Source of the DNA: Bacteroidales bacterium
GTDB lineage: Bacteria > Bacteroidota > Bacteroidia > Bacteroidales > UBA10428
DNA length: 64,000 nucleotides
Direction of reading: 5' to 3'
Assembly (NCBI GenBank): GCA_016935615.1
Contig: JAFGQO010000075.1
Location: forward strand, 30,176 to 94,175
Shown here: piece after piece, positions 1 to 7,566 of the stretch
How positions within the stretch are numbered: position 1 is the first letter of the stretch
How the letters are laid out: each line of letters starts with the position of its first letter
The notes under the pieces: model-generated
The model's input: only the letters and a program-made list of their open reading frames with translations
Databases searched by the model: none
What the model was told of the DNA's origin: nothing
Position numbers and translations under genes: made by a program

Positions 1-1518
1 GATCCTGAATTTCGATCCCATTTGTTGTATCCCGGTTGCTATCTTAAAGGTATTCTCCTGATTGCTCTGGTCTGTCGTCAATGTTGAGTAATCAGTAATA
101 AACAGATTCAGTGAAAAGGTCAGTTTATCATTAACAATATGGCTCCATTTCAATGAACCCAGCTTGTTTGAATATTCAAATATATTCCTGTTTGCCAGGT
201 TGAATCTGTCAAAGCTGTAATAGCCAAATAAACTAACCCTGTTTTTATGATTCAGTGTATAGTTTAATTTCAGATTCAGATCGTAAAAATTGGCCTTACT
301 GGTCCTGATGTCCAGATCAGGAACCCGTTTCAGTATCCAGTCTGAATATGTTACCCTGCCCCCTATGATAAAAGATGCCTTTTCTTTAATGATTGGACCC
401 TGCAAAGTAAGTTTACTGCTGAATAATCCGATACCACCGTTACCTTCCAGTTCTTTTAAATTTCCTTCTTTCAGATTAATATCCATAACAGAGGATATTT
501 TCCCTCCATATCGTGCAGGAGCACCGCCCTTATACAACTCAAGATTTTGTAATATTCTGGTGTCCATAACAGAAAAAAGTCCGAACAAATGATTGGAATT
601 GTAAATAGGTACCTCATCGATCAGGATCAGGTTTTGATCCGAACTACCTCCCCTGACATTGAATCCTGAAGCCAAATCTCCCGAAGACTGTATCCCGGGA
701 AGCAAGGTCATGGATTTCATTAGATCCGGCTCACCCATAAGTACGGGTATATTATCGAGAGTCTTTGCATCCAACCTGATGATGCTCATTTCCGTGCCCG
801 AAACATTTGCATCACTATTGCTGGTAATTACTACCTGATCGATGGCAATGGTACTTTCAAAAAGCTCGATATCAAGCTTACCTGGAGATATCATATTGAC
901 CTGGATATTCCTTTCCTCAAAACCAACATAAGAATAATGCAAAGCTTGTTTCCCAACGGGTACATCCAAAGAGTAATAGCCGGTAAAATTCGTAACCACC
1001 CCGACATCCTGGTTGCGATCATAAATAACCGCACCGGGAAGCGGTTCCCCGGTTTTGCCGTTACGTACATATCCGCTTAACCTTGCTACCTTATATTTTC
1101 CTGCAAGCACAGGATCTCCTATTTCGATCAACGTATAATAATCTCCTGTCCCGCCTGCATCAGCACCTGCTACCTGATCGTGCAACTGAAGTTGTTTCCT
1201 GTCAACAATTACCAGGTTGGTGCCCTTATATACAATGTATGTTAATCCTTTCTGCGTTAAAGATCTGTCAAGAAAATCCAATAAAGATTTACCATTATCC
1301 TCCTCATAAAGGAATATTCCATCCAGAATATGATCAGAATAGTAAATATGTACAGCACCTGTTTCAACAATTTCAATAAAATAGTCCTCCAGCAATATAC
1401 GATCAGTTATTCCACCAATAGTAATATTTTCAAGCCTCTGAGCATGTAAATTTATCTGAAAAAATGTCTGAATTACAAGCGCTACAATCAGAAATCTGGT
1501 CTTTCTCAACCACACCAT
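1..1518 (-). CDS. TonB-dependent receptor with STN and carboxypeptidase-regulatory domains (3' end beyond window)
   Basis: Read on the minus strand, an uninterrupted frame of 506 codons runs from ATG at 1518 to the window edge, so the C-terminal barrel is missing. A signal peptide (about residues 1-26, ending LHA-QR) is followed by a secretin/TonB N-terminal (STN)-like segment. Next comes a carboxypeptidase-regulatory-like beta sandwich (motif GYVRNGKTGEPLPGAVI) and then a plug domain with FNVRGGSSDQNLILIDEVP and GGAPARYGG. The first barrel strands follow. The family imports siderophores, vitamins or oligosaccharides across the outer membrane using TonB energy. An STN domain usually means signalling to a FecR/ECF-sigma pair, but no such pair is next to it in the window. 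The ligand cannot be told from the sequence. It is divergent from the acetyltransferase gene that follows. Confidence 0.9.
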   Translation of the reverse strand, partial: MVWLRKTRFLIVALVIQTFFQINLHAQRLENITIGGITDRILLEDYFIEIVETGAVHIYYSDHILDGIFLYEEDNGKSLLDFLDRSLTQKGLTYIVYKGTNLVIVDRKQLQLHDQVAGADAGGTGDYYTLIEIGDPVLAGKYKVARLSGYVRNGKTGEPLPGAVIYDRNQDVGVVTNFTGYYSLDVPVGKQALHYSYVGFEERNIQVNMISPGKLDIELFESTIAIDQVVITSNSDANVSGTEMSIIRLDAKTLDNIPVLMGEPDLMKSMTLLPGIQSSGDLASGFNVRGGSSDQNLILIDEVPIYNSNHLFGLFSVMDTRILQNLELYKGGAPARYGGKISSVMDINLKEGNLKELEGNGGIGLFSSKLTLQGPIIKEKASFIIGGRVTYSDWILKRVPDLDIRTSKANFYDLNLKLNYTLNHKNRVSLFGYYSFDRFNLANRNIFEYSNKLGSLKWSHIVNDKLTFSLNLFITDYSTLTTDQSNQENTFKIATGIQQMGSKFRI

Positions 1519-1641
1519 CATTGAAAAATTTGGGACGCAATATACAAAATATACTTACAAAATAAGCTTCAATCATTGTAAAATCCATCAAAACTCAAAA
1601 TGAACTATTTTTATAGGATCAAATTGATTCGTATTCGAGTT

Positions 1642-2121
1642 ATGATAGAAATTATTGAATGTGATTTTGAGAAGCCAAAGCATTGCAAGGCTGTAATTGA
1701 CCTGATGAATCACTATATGACCGATAAAATGGGAGGGGAATTACAACCTCATGATGCTGAAAAAGCCAAACGAATGATCGAAGGACTGAAAAATCATCCT
1801 TCCAGGCTTGTATTACTTGCAATATATGAAAGAGAATATGTAGGTTTAAGTACCGCCTTTATTAATTATGGTACTTTTGCTGCAAAACCTTTTTTAAATA
1901 TTCATGATGTTGTGGTTCTTGATCAATATCGTGGTATTGGTATTGGCAGAAAACTAATGGAAGCAAATAGTGCGAAAGCAGAACAATTGGACTGCAGTAA
2001 AATTACCCTTGAAGTACGTAAGGATAATACAACTGCACAAGCTCTTTATAAAAACCTTGGATTTGGTGATTCAGATCCGGTTATGTACTTCTGGACAAAA
2101 TATAGTAAAAACAACCATTAA
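1642..2121 (+). CDS. GNAT-family N-acetyltransferase
   Basis: This is a single GNAT domain of about 159 residues. The acetyl-CoA pyrophosphate-binding motif Q-x-x-G-x-G is seen as DQYRGIGIGRKL near residue 94. It is followed by the usual LEVRKDNTTAQALYKNLGF segment, which is motif B of the family. The N-terminus (MIEIIECDFEKPKHCKAVIDL) resembles family members, so Met at 1642 is preferred to an in-frame Met at 1600 that would add 14 residues. The protein would transfer acetyl from acetyl-CoA to an amine; the substrate is unknown. The stop is 11 bases before the DinB-like gene, so the two are probably co-transcribed. Confidence 0.88.
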   Translation: MIEIIECDFEKPKHCKAVIDLMNHYMTDKMGGELQPHDAEKAKRMIEGLKNHPSRLVLLAIYEREYVGLSTAFINYGTFAAKPFLNIHDVVVLDQYRGIGIGRKLMEANSAKAEQLDCSKITLEVRKDNTTAQALYKNLGFGDSDPVMYFWTKYSKNNH

Positions 2122-2132
2122 TTAGTAAGTGT

Positions 2133-2609
2133 ATGAATGAATTTAATTCAATCAGCAATGAACTGACTGACCTGATTAATACATGGGAAAAGATATTGTC
2201 TTCCCTTCCCGGGGAAACAATTACCCAAAGACGAAACAGTCAAAACAGGACCATTAAGCAGATCGTCGGGCATATGATCGATTCGGCAACAAATAATACC
2301 CATCGGACCGTTCATCTGCAATACCAGAAAAGTCCCTTTCATTTCCCGAATTATGCTACATTCGGTAACAACGACAGATGGATAGCCATTCAGAATTACC
2401 AGGAAGAAGACTGGAATGACCTCATTCAGCTATGGAAATATTCCAATTTGCATTTTGCTCATATAATAAAAAACATAAATAAGGAAAAACTGAATAATGA
2501 ATGGATTGCCTCGGCAGATAGTAACATTTCGCTTAAGGATATGGTATCTGACTTTCCCATGCATTTTAAATTGCATCTCGGGGAGATATCTGAACTAATA
2601 AACAGATAA
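2133..2609 (+). CDS. DinB-superfamily four-helix protein
   Basis: This 158-residue, mostly helical protein has the DinB/YfiT-like layout. It has His47 in the GHMIDSATNN segment and His144 and His148 in the last helix (HFKLHLGEI). These are the positions that bind a divalent metal in this superfamily. Members include thiol-dependent S-transferases and uncharacterised stress proteins, and no substrate can be assigned here. It lies 11 bases after the acetyltransferase gene, in the same direction. Confidence 0.82.
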   Translation: MNEFNSISNELTDLINTWEKILSSLPGETITQRRNSQNRTIKQIVGHMIDSATNNTHRTVHLQYQKSPFHFPNYATFGNNDRWIAIQNYQEEDWNDLIQLWKYSNLHFAHIIKNINKEKLNNEWIASADSNISLKDMVSDFPMHFKLHLGEISELINR

Positions 2610-2631
2610 TTTGCCGCGGCATACCTAGTGA

Positions 2632-2750
2632 ACGTAAGTTCGACATTAGAAATGGGAATCTTAAATGTATATGCAACGTCTTTGTGGCGTATACAGACTG
2701 AATTCTTCGAAATAACAAACAAACTGTTCCGGATTCTTCTTTTCATATTA
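2632..2750 (+). repeat. Dispersed 119-bp intergenic repeat R1, copy A
   Basis: The segment from ACGTAAGTTCGA to TTCATATTA aligns over its full length with 7403-7521, also 119 bp and in the same orientation. The best-conserved block includes TCTTTGTGGCG, ATACAGACT and AATTCTTCGAAAT. Short open frames run through both copies, but they do not keep a common start or stop, so they are not called as genes. The copy ends exactly where the inverted-repeat element at 2751 begins. Confidence 0.75.
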
Positions 2751-2905
2751 GGGATTGTCTCAAAAGGTAAATATTTTAATATAGCCACAAATTCTCGAAG
2801 ATCCAAAGAACTCACAAAACTCTGATATTCTATTTATATCTAACTTTGTGAGTATTTCGTGAATTAGTGTCTTAGTGGCGAATTTTCAACTTTTAAGACA
2901 ATCCC
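2751..2905. mobile_element. 155-bp MITE-like element with terminal inverted repeats
   Basis: The left end GGGATTGTCTCAAAAGG and the right end, read on the other strand, GGGATTGTCTTAAAAGT match at 17 of 20 terminal positions. TTA stands directly outside each end (2748-2750 and 2906-2908), which would fit a 3-bp target duplication. There is no open frame large enough for a transposase. The right part (AAATTCGCCACTAAGACACTAA on the minus strand) recurs in inverted orientation at 63917-64000, so this is a repeat family and not a chance palindrome. Mobilisation in trans is inference. Confidence 0.62.
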
Positions 2906-2908
2906 TTA

Positions 2909-3229
2909 ATTATTTCTGCCTTACAGGAAAATGCTCACAACTTATATTACCCGACAATCGATTTTTCAAATAATTATAACATATATCGAATTCACGCTAA
3001 TTCGTTTAGTATGCAATTTAAACGGTACAAATTATATCTTATACTGTAAAAATTTAGTACCCATACCTTTATAAACAGTAGGGTAGTATTTGCATTTCCT
3101 TTTCAGGAAAACACTGTACCTTAAGAATACGATCCGTTCCAATCCCTTCAATAAGCTGCAAGAAAAAACAATTTACAGTAAAATTCGTATAGAGTAATAC
3201 CACAAAAATCAAAGTACTAACTAAGTTCA
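2909..3229. other. Non-coding stretch upstream of the T9SS cargo gene
   Basis: This AT-rich stretch has no credible coding frame. It presumably holds the promoter of the following gene. A loose match to the Bacteroidota -7 box (TAGTATTTG, one base too long) lies near 3088. No strong hairpin or RNA motif was recognised. Confidence 0.5.
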
Positions 3230-3241
3230 ATGCTTACAATC

Positions 3242-4372
3242 ATGAAAAAAATTCTTTTTTCTCAATTGCTTTTGCTTTTTTCCATACTGGTTTTACACGG
3301 GCAGCAGGCAATAATTATTGATCATAACTACATTGATCTGGCACAACTTCCGGACAACTGGATTGACAGTGCAAAAGCCAAATTATTTATCGGGTACGGT
3401 CATACATCTCACGGCAATCAGATTGCATCAGGAATGAATGCTCTTGAATCCTGTTTTTCAAATGGAAAATTTGACTGGAGTCATGAAGGAGGAGAAGGAG
3501 AACTGCACCTTTTTGAAGGATCGGGATACAATGAAGGTTATCTTGATCATGATGCAGGGTATGATGGTTGGGATACCAAAACCAGGACCTTTCTGAATGA
3601 TTTCCCCGAATGCAATGCAATCATATGGTCATGGTGCGGACAGGTAAATGAAGTAGATCTCCGGTCGCATTACCTGGGACCAATGGAACAGTTGGAAGAG
3701 GATTATCCCGATGTCCGGTTTGTCTATATGACAGGCCATCTTGAAGGACTGGGACCTGACGGAAGTTTATACGAAGCAAATCAGGAAATAAGGGATAGCT
3801 GTTCAAAGAAAAATAAGATTCTTTTTGACTTTGCTGATATTGAAAAGTATGAACCTTTCGGCACTACAAATTATCAGGATTATTATGCGGATGACGCTTG
3901 TTATTACGATCCTGATGGTCAGGAGCCGGTAAACAGAACTCAAAACTGGGCTAACAACTGGCTGGCAAATCATTCTGATCATGAACTGGCGCAAATTTCA
4001 CAGCATTGTGGTTCATGTGATCATTCTGTAAGTATTAATTGTGTGAAGAAAGGGATTGCCGCCTGGTATCTATGGGTCAGACTGGCCGGTTGGAATGAAC
4101 CAATTGTAGCTGTGGATAATGCTGAAACATCAAACAGAATTGAAGTTTATCCAAATCCGGCCGGAGAAACCTTAACTGTTCTTGTTCCCAAGGCTTCTGA
4201 AAAAATCTCAGTAAATATTACAGATTTGCAGGGCAAGCTGGTTTATTCAAAAGAATTTACGAATACCGGAAAAGAAGTGACTATTACAGATCACAATCTT
4301 CCTTCAGGACTCTATATTTTAAGGTTGTCAGACAATTCACACACTTACACAGGCAAATTGATAAAACAATAG
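3242..4372 (+). CDS. Secreted SGNH-hydrolase-like protein with T9SS sorting domain
   Basis: The 376-residue product starts at the Met that opens a clean signal peptide (MKKILFSQLLLLFSILVLHG, then QQ). A second Met four codons upstream is possible. The main domain contains LFIGYGHTSHGNQI, AIIWSWCGQVN, YMTGHLEGLG and a Cys-rich HCGSCDHSVSINCV segment followed by an AWYLWVRLAGW helix. This pattern resembles uncharacterised secreted proteins with an SGNH/esterase-like fold, but I cannot place a catalytic triad with certainty. The last 85 residues (YPNPAGETLTV ... PSGLYILRL ... GKLIKQ) are a type A T9SS C-terminal sorting domain, so export to the cell surface through the SprA system is expected. 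Confidence 0.8.
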   Translation: MKKILFSQLLLLFSILVLHGQQAIIIDHNYIDLAQLPDNWIDSAKAKLFIGYGHTSHGNQIASGMNALESCFSNGKFDWSHEGGEGELHLFEGSGYNEGYLDHDAGYDGWDTKTRTFLNDFPECNAIIWSWCGQVNEVDLRSHYLGPMEQLEEDYPDVRFVYMTGHLEGLGPDGSLYEANQEIRDSCSKKNKILFDFADIEKYEPFGTTNYQDYYADDACYYDPDGQEPVNRTQNWANNWLANHSDHELAQISQHCGSCDHSVSINCVKKGIAAWYLWVRLAGWNEPIVAVDNAETSNRIEVYPNPAGETLTVLVPKASEKISVNITDLQGKLVYSKEFTNTGKEVTITDHNLPSGLYILRLSDNSHTYTGKLIKQ

Positions 4373-4393
4373 AGCTGCGAACTGCATATCAGG

Positions 4394-4428
4394 AAAAGAG
4401 CTTTTGAAATCAACAGAAGCTCTTTTTT
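4394..4428 (+). terminator. Rho-independent terminator
   Basis: AAAGAGCT pairs with AGCTCTTT across a 13-base loop and is followed by a T run. It sits 20 bases after the stop of the T9SS cargo gene. Confidence 0.7.
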
Positions 4429-4607
4429 ATAAATACAATTCAAATACAATATTCCTATGTTCGGATGCGAACACCGATTGTTGTGTTATCGTTCACTTTA
4501 TCACAAACAGCATTCTAAAATTCTATTGTATATAATTGATTTATAGATGCTTGAGGTTTTTGGCACAGTTCATGAAAAATAGATATACAGTATAAAAAAC
4601 CAAAATC

Positions 4608-5045
4608 ATGAAAACATTAACTAACATCCGGGCTCCTGAAAAACACGTGAAAGTTTTGTTGATGATTGTATTCCTGGTTTTTCAGGTAACATTGAAAGCT
4701 TCTGAACTTCTTCCTGAGAAAAAGGAAGTTGTTGAAACGAAAGAAACGGTTGAAGATTGGATGTTGGATCTGTCAACCTGGGCAAAAAACACCAATTCAT
4801 TTGTACTCACTGAAGAAACTGAAAAGGAACTCGAAATTGAAGATTGGATGGTAAATCCGAAAGATGAAATCTGGAATAACAGAGACGAAGAAGAACGTAA
4901 AATTGAAGAATGGATGTTTGATGTCAACCACTGTTACTGGGACGATTTTGCCACAAAAGAAAAAGAAATGCCCATTGAAAAATGGATGGTGAATATATCA
5001 GACTGGTCAAATGATGAAGTTCTTTTAAGTACAGTAGTTCACTAA
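4608..5045 (+). CDS. Small exported protein with four E-W-M repeats
   Basis: The 145-residue product has a signal peptide (about residues 1-31, ending TLKA-SE) and an acidic mature part. The mature part contains four copies of the motif [IV]-E-[DEK]-W-M-[VLF]-[DN] at residues 48-54, 77-83, 99-105 and 123-129. Each copy is followed 7 or 9 residues after its first Trp by a second Trp (58, 89, 111, 133). Linkers are rich in Glu and Lys. There is no known enzymatic motif and no lipobox. Regular Trp pairs in an acidic background suggest a binding or assembly surface, which is inference. A terminator follows directly. The function is unknown. Confidence 0.75.
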   Translation: MKTLTNIRAPEKHVKVLLMIVFLVFQVTLKASELLPEKKEVVETKETVEDWMLDLSTWAKNTNSFVLTEETEKELEIEDWMVNPKDEIWNNRDEEERKIEEWMFDVNHCYWDDFATKEKEMPIEKWMVNISDWSNDEVLLSTVVH

Positions 5046-5077
5046 CAGATCTCATATAATAGTATAGGTTACTAATT

Positions 5078-5109
5078 CCCCGGTAAAAGCTGCCGGGGTT
5101 TTTTATTTT
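5078..5109. terminator. Terminator between convergent genes
   Basis: CCCCGG pairs with CCGGGG around a 9-base loop and is followed by T6ATTTT. It serves the E-W-M repeat gene and overlaps the end of the convergent SUI1-like gene. Confidence 0.8.
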
Positions 5110-5432
5110 GTATTGTACCCCAGATCAGACAGAATCTTCTTTATCTTCTCCCGGAAATCTCCCTGAATGATTATATCTCCGGCTTTCACCGAACCACCTG
5201 TTCCGCATTTGGTTTTCAGTAACTTTCCAAGATCTTTCAGGTCATTATCCTTGCCTGTAAATCCTGACACAAGTGTTACTATCTTCCCTTTCCGATGCTT
5301 GCAGTCAGTCGTTATTTTAAGTATTTGCTCTTCGGGAGAAAGGGTCTCTGATTCCTCAATTCTGTCTGTTTTATATTGATAATCAGGATCTGTTGAAAAA
5401 ACCACACCTAACCTGTCTTTCCAATCTTTCAT
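5103..5432 (-). CDS. yciH: Translation initiation factor SUI1/eIF1-like (YciH)
   Basis: The 109-residue product has an N-terminal tail and a C-terminal SUI1 domain. Typical motifs are HRKGKIVTLVSGF, LGKLLKTKCGTGGSVK and GDIIIQGDFREKIKKILSDLGY. SUI1/YciH proteins are homologues of eukaryotic eIF1. In bacteria they are dispensable and thought to tune start-site fidelity. Two Met codons are adjacent at the start (5435 and 5432), and the second was taken. It stands alone on the minus strand, convergent with the E-W-M gene and divergent from the flavodoxin gene. Confidence 0.92.
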   Translation of the reverse strand: MKDWKDRLGVVFSTDPDYQYKTDRIEESETLSPEEQILKITTDCKHRKGKIVTLVSGFTGKDNDLKDLGKLLKTKCGTGGSVKAGDIIIQGDFREKIKKILSDLGYNTK

Positions 5433-5542
5433 CATGACATTACTTTTTTTTCACGAATATCGATGAAAAAGAAATAAACTCATAACTTTATTTTTATTTA
5501 AGAAATGTATTTTCAATTTTTTGTTCACTCAAACCCGTAAAA

Positions 5543-5962
5543 ATGAAAAACCTACTCATCACTTACAATAGTAAAACAGGGAAAACAAAAAAATATGCCG
5601 AAGAAATAAACAACTATATTACAAGTAAAGGAGTCAAAACGGCATTAATTTCCATTGATGAATTCGATATAGCCCTTGTTAAAAATGCGGAGGGAATTCT
5701 GTTTGGAGCCTGGACAAACGGATTGATGATCTTTCTGCAGCATCCTGACAAACCCTGGGTAAAATTTGCAAAAGATCTTCCTGAAATAAAAGATAAAAAA
5801 GTCGGGTTGTTTACAACCTATTTGCTGGCCACGGGAAGCATGTTTAAAAAGATGAAAATCCACCTTGGTGGAAAGATCTCTGAAAGCATGTTCGAATTGA
5901 AATCGAAAAAAGGCAAATTATCAGATCATGATAAAGTGCTTCTGGATAATTTTATTAAATAA
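5543..5962 (+). CDS. Flavodoxin-domain protein
   Basis: The 139-residue product begins with the beta-strand plus phosphate loop of flavodoxins (LLITYNSKTGKTKKYAEEI). It continues with GILFGAWTNGLMIF and KVGLFTTYLLATGSMFKKM, the positions of the FMN-contacting loops. It has no signal peptide and is cytoplasmic. The gene is followed after 7 bases by a small membrane protein and then by a periplasmic superoxide-reductase-like protein, which suggests one redox unit. Electron partners are inference. Confidence 0.85.
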   Translation: MKNLLITYNSKTGKTKKYAEEINNYITSKGVKTALISIDEFDIALVKNAEGILFGAWTNGLMIFLQHPDKPWVKFAKDLPEIKDKKVGLFTTYLLATGSMFKKMKIHLGGKISESMFELKSKKGKLSDHDKVLLDNFIK

Positions 5963-5969
5963 ATCTGCC

Positions 5970-6146
5970 ATGTATGAATTGATTTTAACAATTGGGATTG
6001 TTGCTTACTCATTGATCCTGATCTCGTTCCTTACCGGTATGAAACTAATTAAAGTAAAATACAAAGTGCACAAGATAATCGGTATCCTTGGCTTTTCCTG
6101 TGCTACAGTTCACGCTTTGTTCATGCTATATTTTAACCTCTTTTAA
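5970..6146 (+). CDS. Small two-helix membrane protein
   Basis: The 58-residue product consists of two hydrophobic helices (about residues 3-24 and 33-57) joined by a basic loop (KLIKVKYKVHK). His29 is in the loop and His42 is in the second helix (CATVHALFMLYF). The two His residues near a membrane helix recall haem-binding cytochrome b-type anchors, but this is only a resemblance. The ATG follows the flavodoxin stop by 7 bases. An in-frame Met at 5928 would overlap the flavodoxin gene and is less likely. Confidence 0.68.
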   Translation: MYELILTIGIVAYSLILISFLTGMKLIKVKYKVHKIIGILGFSCATVHALFMLYFNLF

Positions 6147-6157
6147 TACATACTAAT

Positions 6158-6502
6158 ATGAAGACGAACAAGCTCTTATTATTCATTCTGCTGGTATTAT
6201 TGCCAATGATCGCAATTGCTCATCCCCCCAAAAAAGTGACTTTGTCCTATGAAAAAGAAACAGGTCTGCTTACCGTCGCTGCAATGCATCCGGTTAAAGA
6301 TGTCAATGACCATTACATCATTACTCTTGAAGTTACGGTAAATGGTGAAACAGTTAAAACCGCCGAGTACAAATCCCAAACTTCACCAGAAAGTCAGGAC
6401 AAAACGATAGAACTTCCTGATCTTGCAACAGGAGATGAAGTAACTGTAAAGGCTACCTGTAATAAGTTTGGCTCAAAAACTCAATCTTTAACTATTGAAT
6501 AA
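6158..6502 (+). CDS. Periplasmic superoxide-reductase (desulfoferrodoxin)-like protein
   Basis: The 114-residue product has a signal peptide (residues 1-21, ending AIA-HP). An Ig-like domain follows, with AMHPVKDVNDHYIITLEV and a C-terminal CNKFG. These match the superoxide reductase motifs H-P-M-x(n)-H-Y-I-x-W and C-N-x-H-G. Two iron-ligand His (44 and 52) and the axial Cys101 are kept. The His of C-N-x-H-G is Phe104, and the first His (K-H-V) is Lys. The iron site of a canonical enzyme is therefore incomplete. It is the last gene of the flavodoxin trio. It may bind another metal or act as an electron-transfer or thiosulfate-type carrier. Confidence 0.65.
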   Translation: MKTNKLLLFILLVLLPMIAIAHPPKKVTLSYEKETGLLTVAAMHPVKDVNDHYIITLEVTVNGETVKTAEYKSQTSPESQDKTIELPDLATGDEVTVKATCNKFGSKTQSLTIE

Positions 6503-6541
6503 CTTGCATTTCAGATTAATCTGATAATCTAAATTTCTATC

Positions 6542-6592
6542 CTGATTGCAGCATGATTTATACATGTGCTGCAATCAGATTTTTATTTTTTA
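6542..6592. terminator. Bidirectional terminator
   Basis: CTGATTGCAGCA (6542-6553) pairs perfectly with TGCTGCAATCAG (6567-6578) and is followed by ATTTTTATTTTTT. It separates the redox trio from the convergent aldo/keto reductase gene. Confidence 0.85.
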
Positions 6593-7380
6593 TACAAAAA
6601 ATCGCCAATCTTTTTAATCCTCATCATCTCTTCCTCACTCAAAGGGCCCTGATCAAGCACCGTCAGATTCTCTCTCATCTGTTTTAGTGTTGACGGCCCG
6701 CTCATACAAACATCAACATGCGGATTTGACAAGACAAAACGATAACATTCCGCAGCTGTAAGTGCACGTTCACCTTCCGGCATTCTTTTTTGTTTCAGCA
6801 ACTGACCCCATCGTGTAGCTGTAAAAGCAACCACTCCCATCCTTTTTTTCTCTTTCAAATGAGGAAATACATCTGTTTCAGCTCCCCTATTGACAGCATT
6901 GTACCGAACATGAAAAACATCCAGATCTCCCTGTTCATCGAGCCTCGGAAAGAGTTTTCGGTTATGACCCGTCACCCCGACAAATCGTGTAATTCCCTTC
7001 TCTTTCAGCTTTAGTGCACCATTAAGAACATTTTTACCGGGTTTGTTAGAATAATAACCAAGCAACATTACATCGATACAATCCACACCAAGTGCTTTCA
7101 GGCTTTTATACATATAATACCTGTTGATGAACGGATCGTGTCCATAACTATGCATTGCAATGACCAGTTTGTCACGGTGACCGTTCTTCACAATATTCCT
7201 GACAGCCTTTTTCATTTCTTTCGACCGGCCACGAATAAAAGTATTCCAGAGAAAATAATTACAACCTCGTTCAAAAGCCTCTTCAAACGCTTCCGCCGGA
7301 GCCCTATAACTTGCGGAAACACCCAAACGACCAACCTTAAGGCCTGTTTTACCCAGACTAACCGGATTGTTAAAGTTCAT
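6583..7380 (-). CDS. Aldo/keto reductase homologue lacking the catalytic tetrad
   Basis: The 265-residue product aligns along the AKR barrel (VSLGKTGLKVGRLG, LKALGVDCIDVMLLG, LKEKGITRFVGVTGHNR, NPHVDVCMSGP). The four catalytic positions look replaced. The FDTA Asp region reads FLWN, the YG Tyr region reads IRG, the Lys strand reads VIAMHSY, and the LLH His is Gly in MLLGYY. It keeps HVRYNAVNRGAETDVF and FTATRWGQLL, which I recall as typical of a divergent AKR-like group. Redox activity of the usual type is doubtful. The frame is intact and ends at the terminator. Confidence 0.82.
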   Translation of the reverse strand: MNFNNPVSLGKTGLKVGRLGVSASYRAPAEAFEEAFERGCNYFLWNTFIRGRSKEMKKAVRNIVKNGHRDKLVIAMHSYGHDPFINRYYMYKSLKALGVDCIDVMLLGYYSNKPGKNVLNGALKLKEKGITRFVGVTGHNRKLFPRLDEQGDLDVFHVRYNAVNRGAETDVFPHLKEKKRMGVVAFTATRWGQLLKQKRMPEGERALTAAECYRFVLSNPHVDVCMSGPSTLKQMRENLTVLDQGPLSEEEMMRIKKIGDFLYKK

Positions 7381-7402
7381 TTTTCATCCATTTATTAAAC
7401 AC

Positions 7403-7521
7403 ACGTAAGTTCGATATAAAAAATAAGTATCTTCCATGAATATGCAATGTCTTTGTGGCGCATACAGACTAAATTCTTCGAAATCACAAGCAGAATGCGC
7501 CATATTCTTCTTTTCATATTA
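7403..7521 (+). repeat. Dispersed 119-bp intergenic repeat R1, copy B
   Basis: This is the second copy of the repeat at 2632-2750, same length and same orientation, between the AKR-like gene and the macroglobulin gene. The ends ACGTAAGTTCGA and TTCTTCTTTTCATATTA are identical. The interior differs by scattered substitutions. Confidence 0.75.
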
Positions 7522-7533
7522 CCCAGGGCGATA

Positions 7534-7550
7534 CCTGCCAGTCCGGCAGG
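7534..7550. repeat. GC-rich hairpin of the CCTGCC..GGCAGG type
   Basis: CCTGCC (7534-7539) pairs with GGCAGG (7545-7550) in an otherwise AT-rich gap just after the macroglobulin stop. Related CNGGCAGG strings occur near 30045 and 62210. There is no T run, so it is not called as a terminator. Confidence 0.4.
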
Positions 7551-7566
7551 CTGGCCCCGGGCTGAA

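Noticed and set aside
2459..2815. 118-codon minus-strand frame over the end of the DinB-like gene and repeat R1
   Set aside because: It overlaps a recognised gene and a repeat and has no family resemblance.
2628..2825. Short frames reading SLWRIQT-FFEIT through repeat R1 (also at 7436-7671)
   Set aside because: The shared peptide comes from the DNA repeat itself. Start and stop are not shared and the frames run on into unrelated sequence.
4561..4576. Sigma-54-like promoter TGGCAC ... ATGAA before the E-W-M gene
   Set aside because: The -24 half is good but the -12 half matches poorly (no TTGC), and no sigma-54 activator is nearby.
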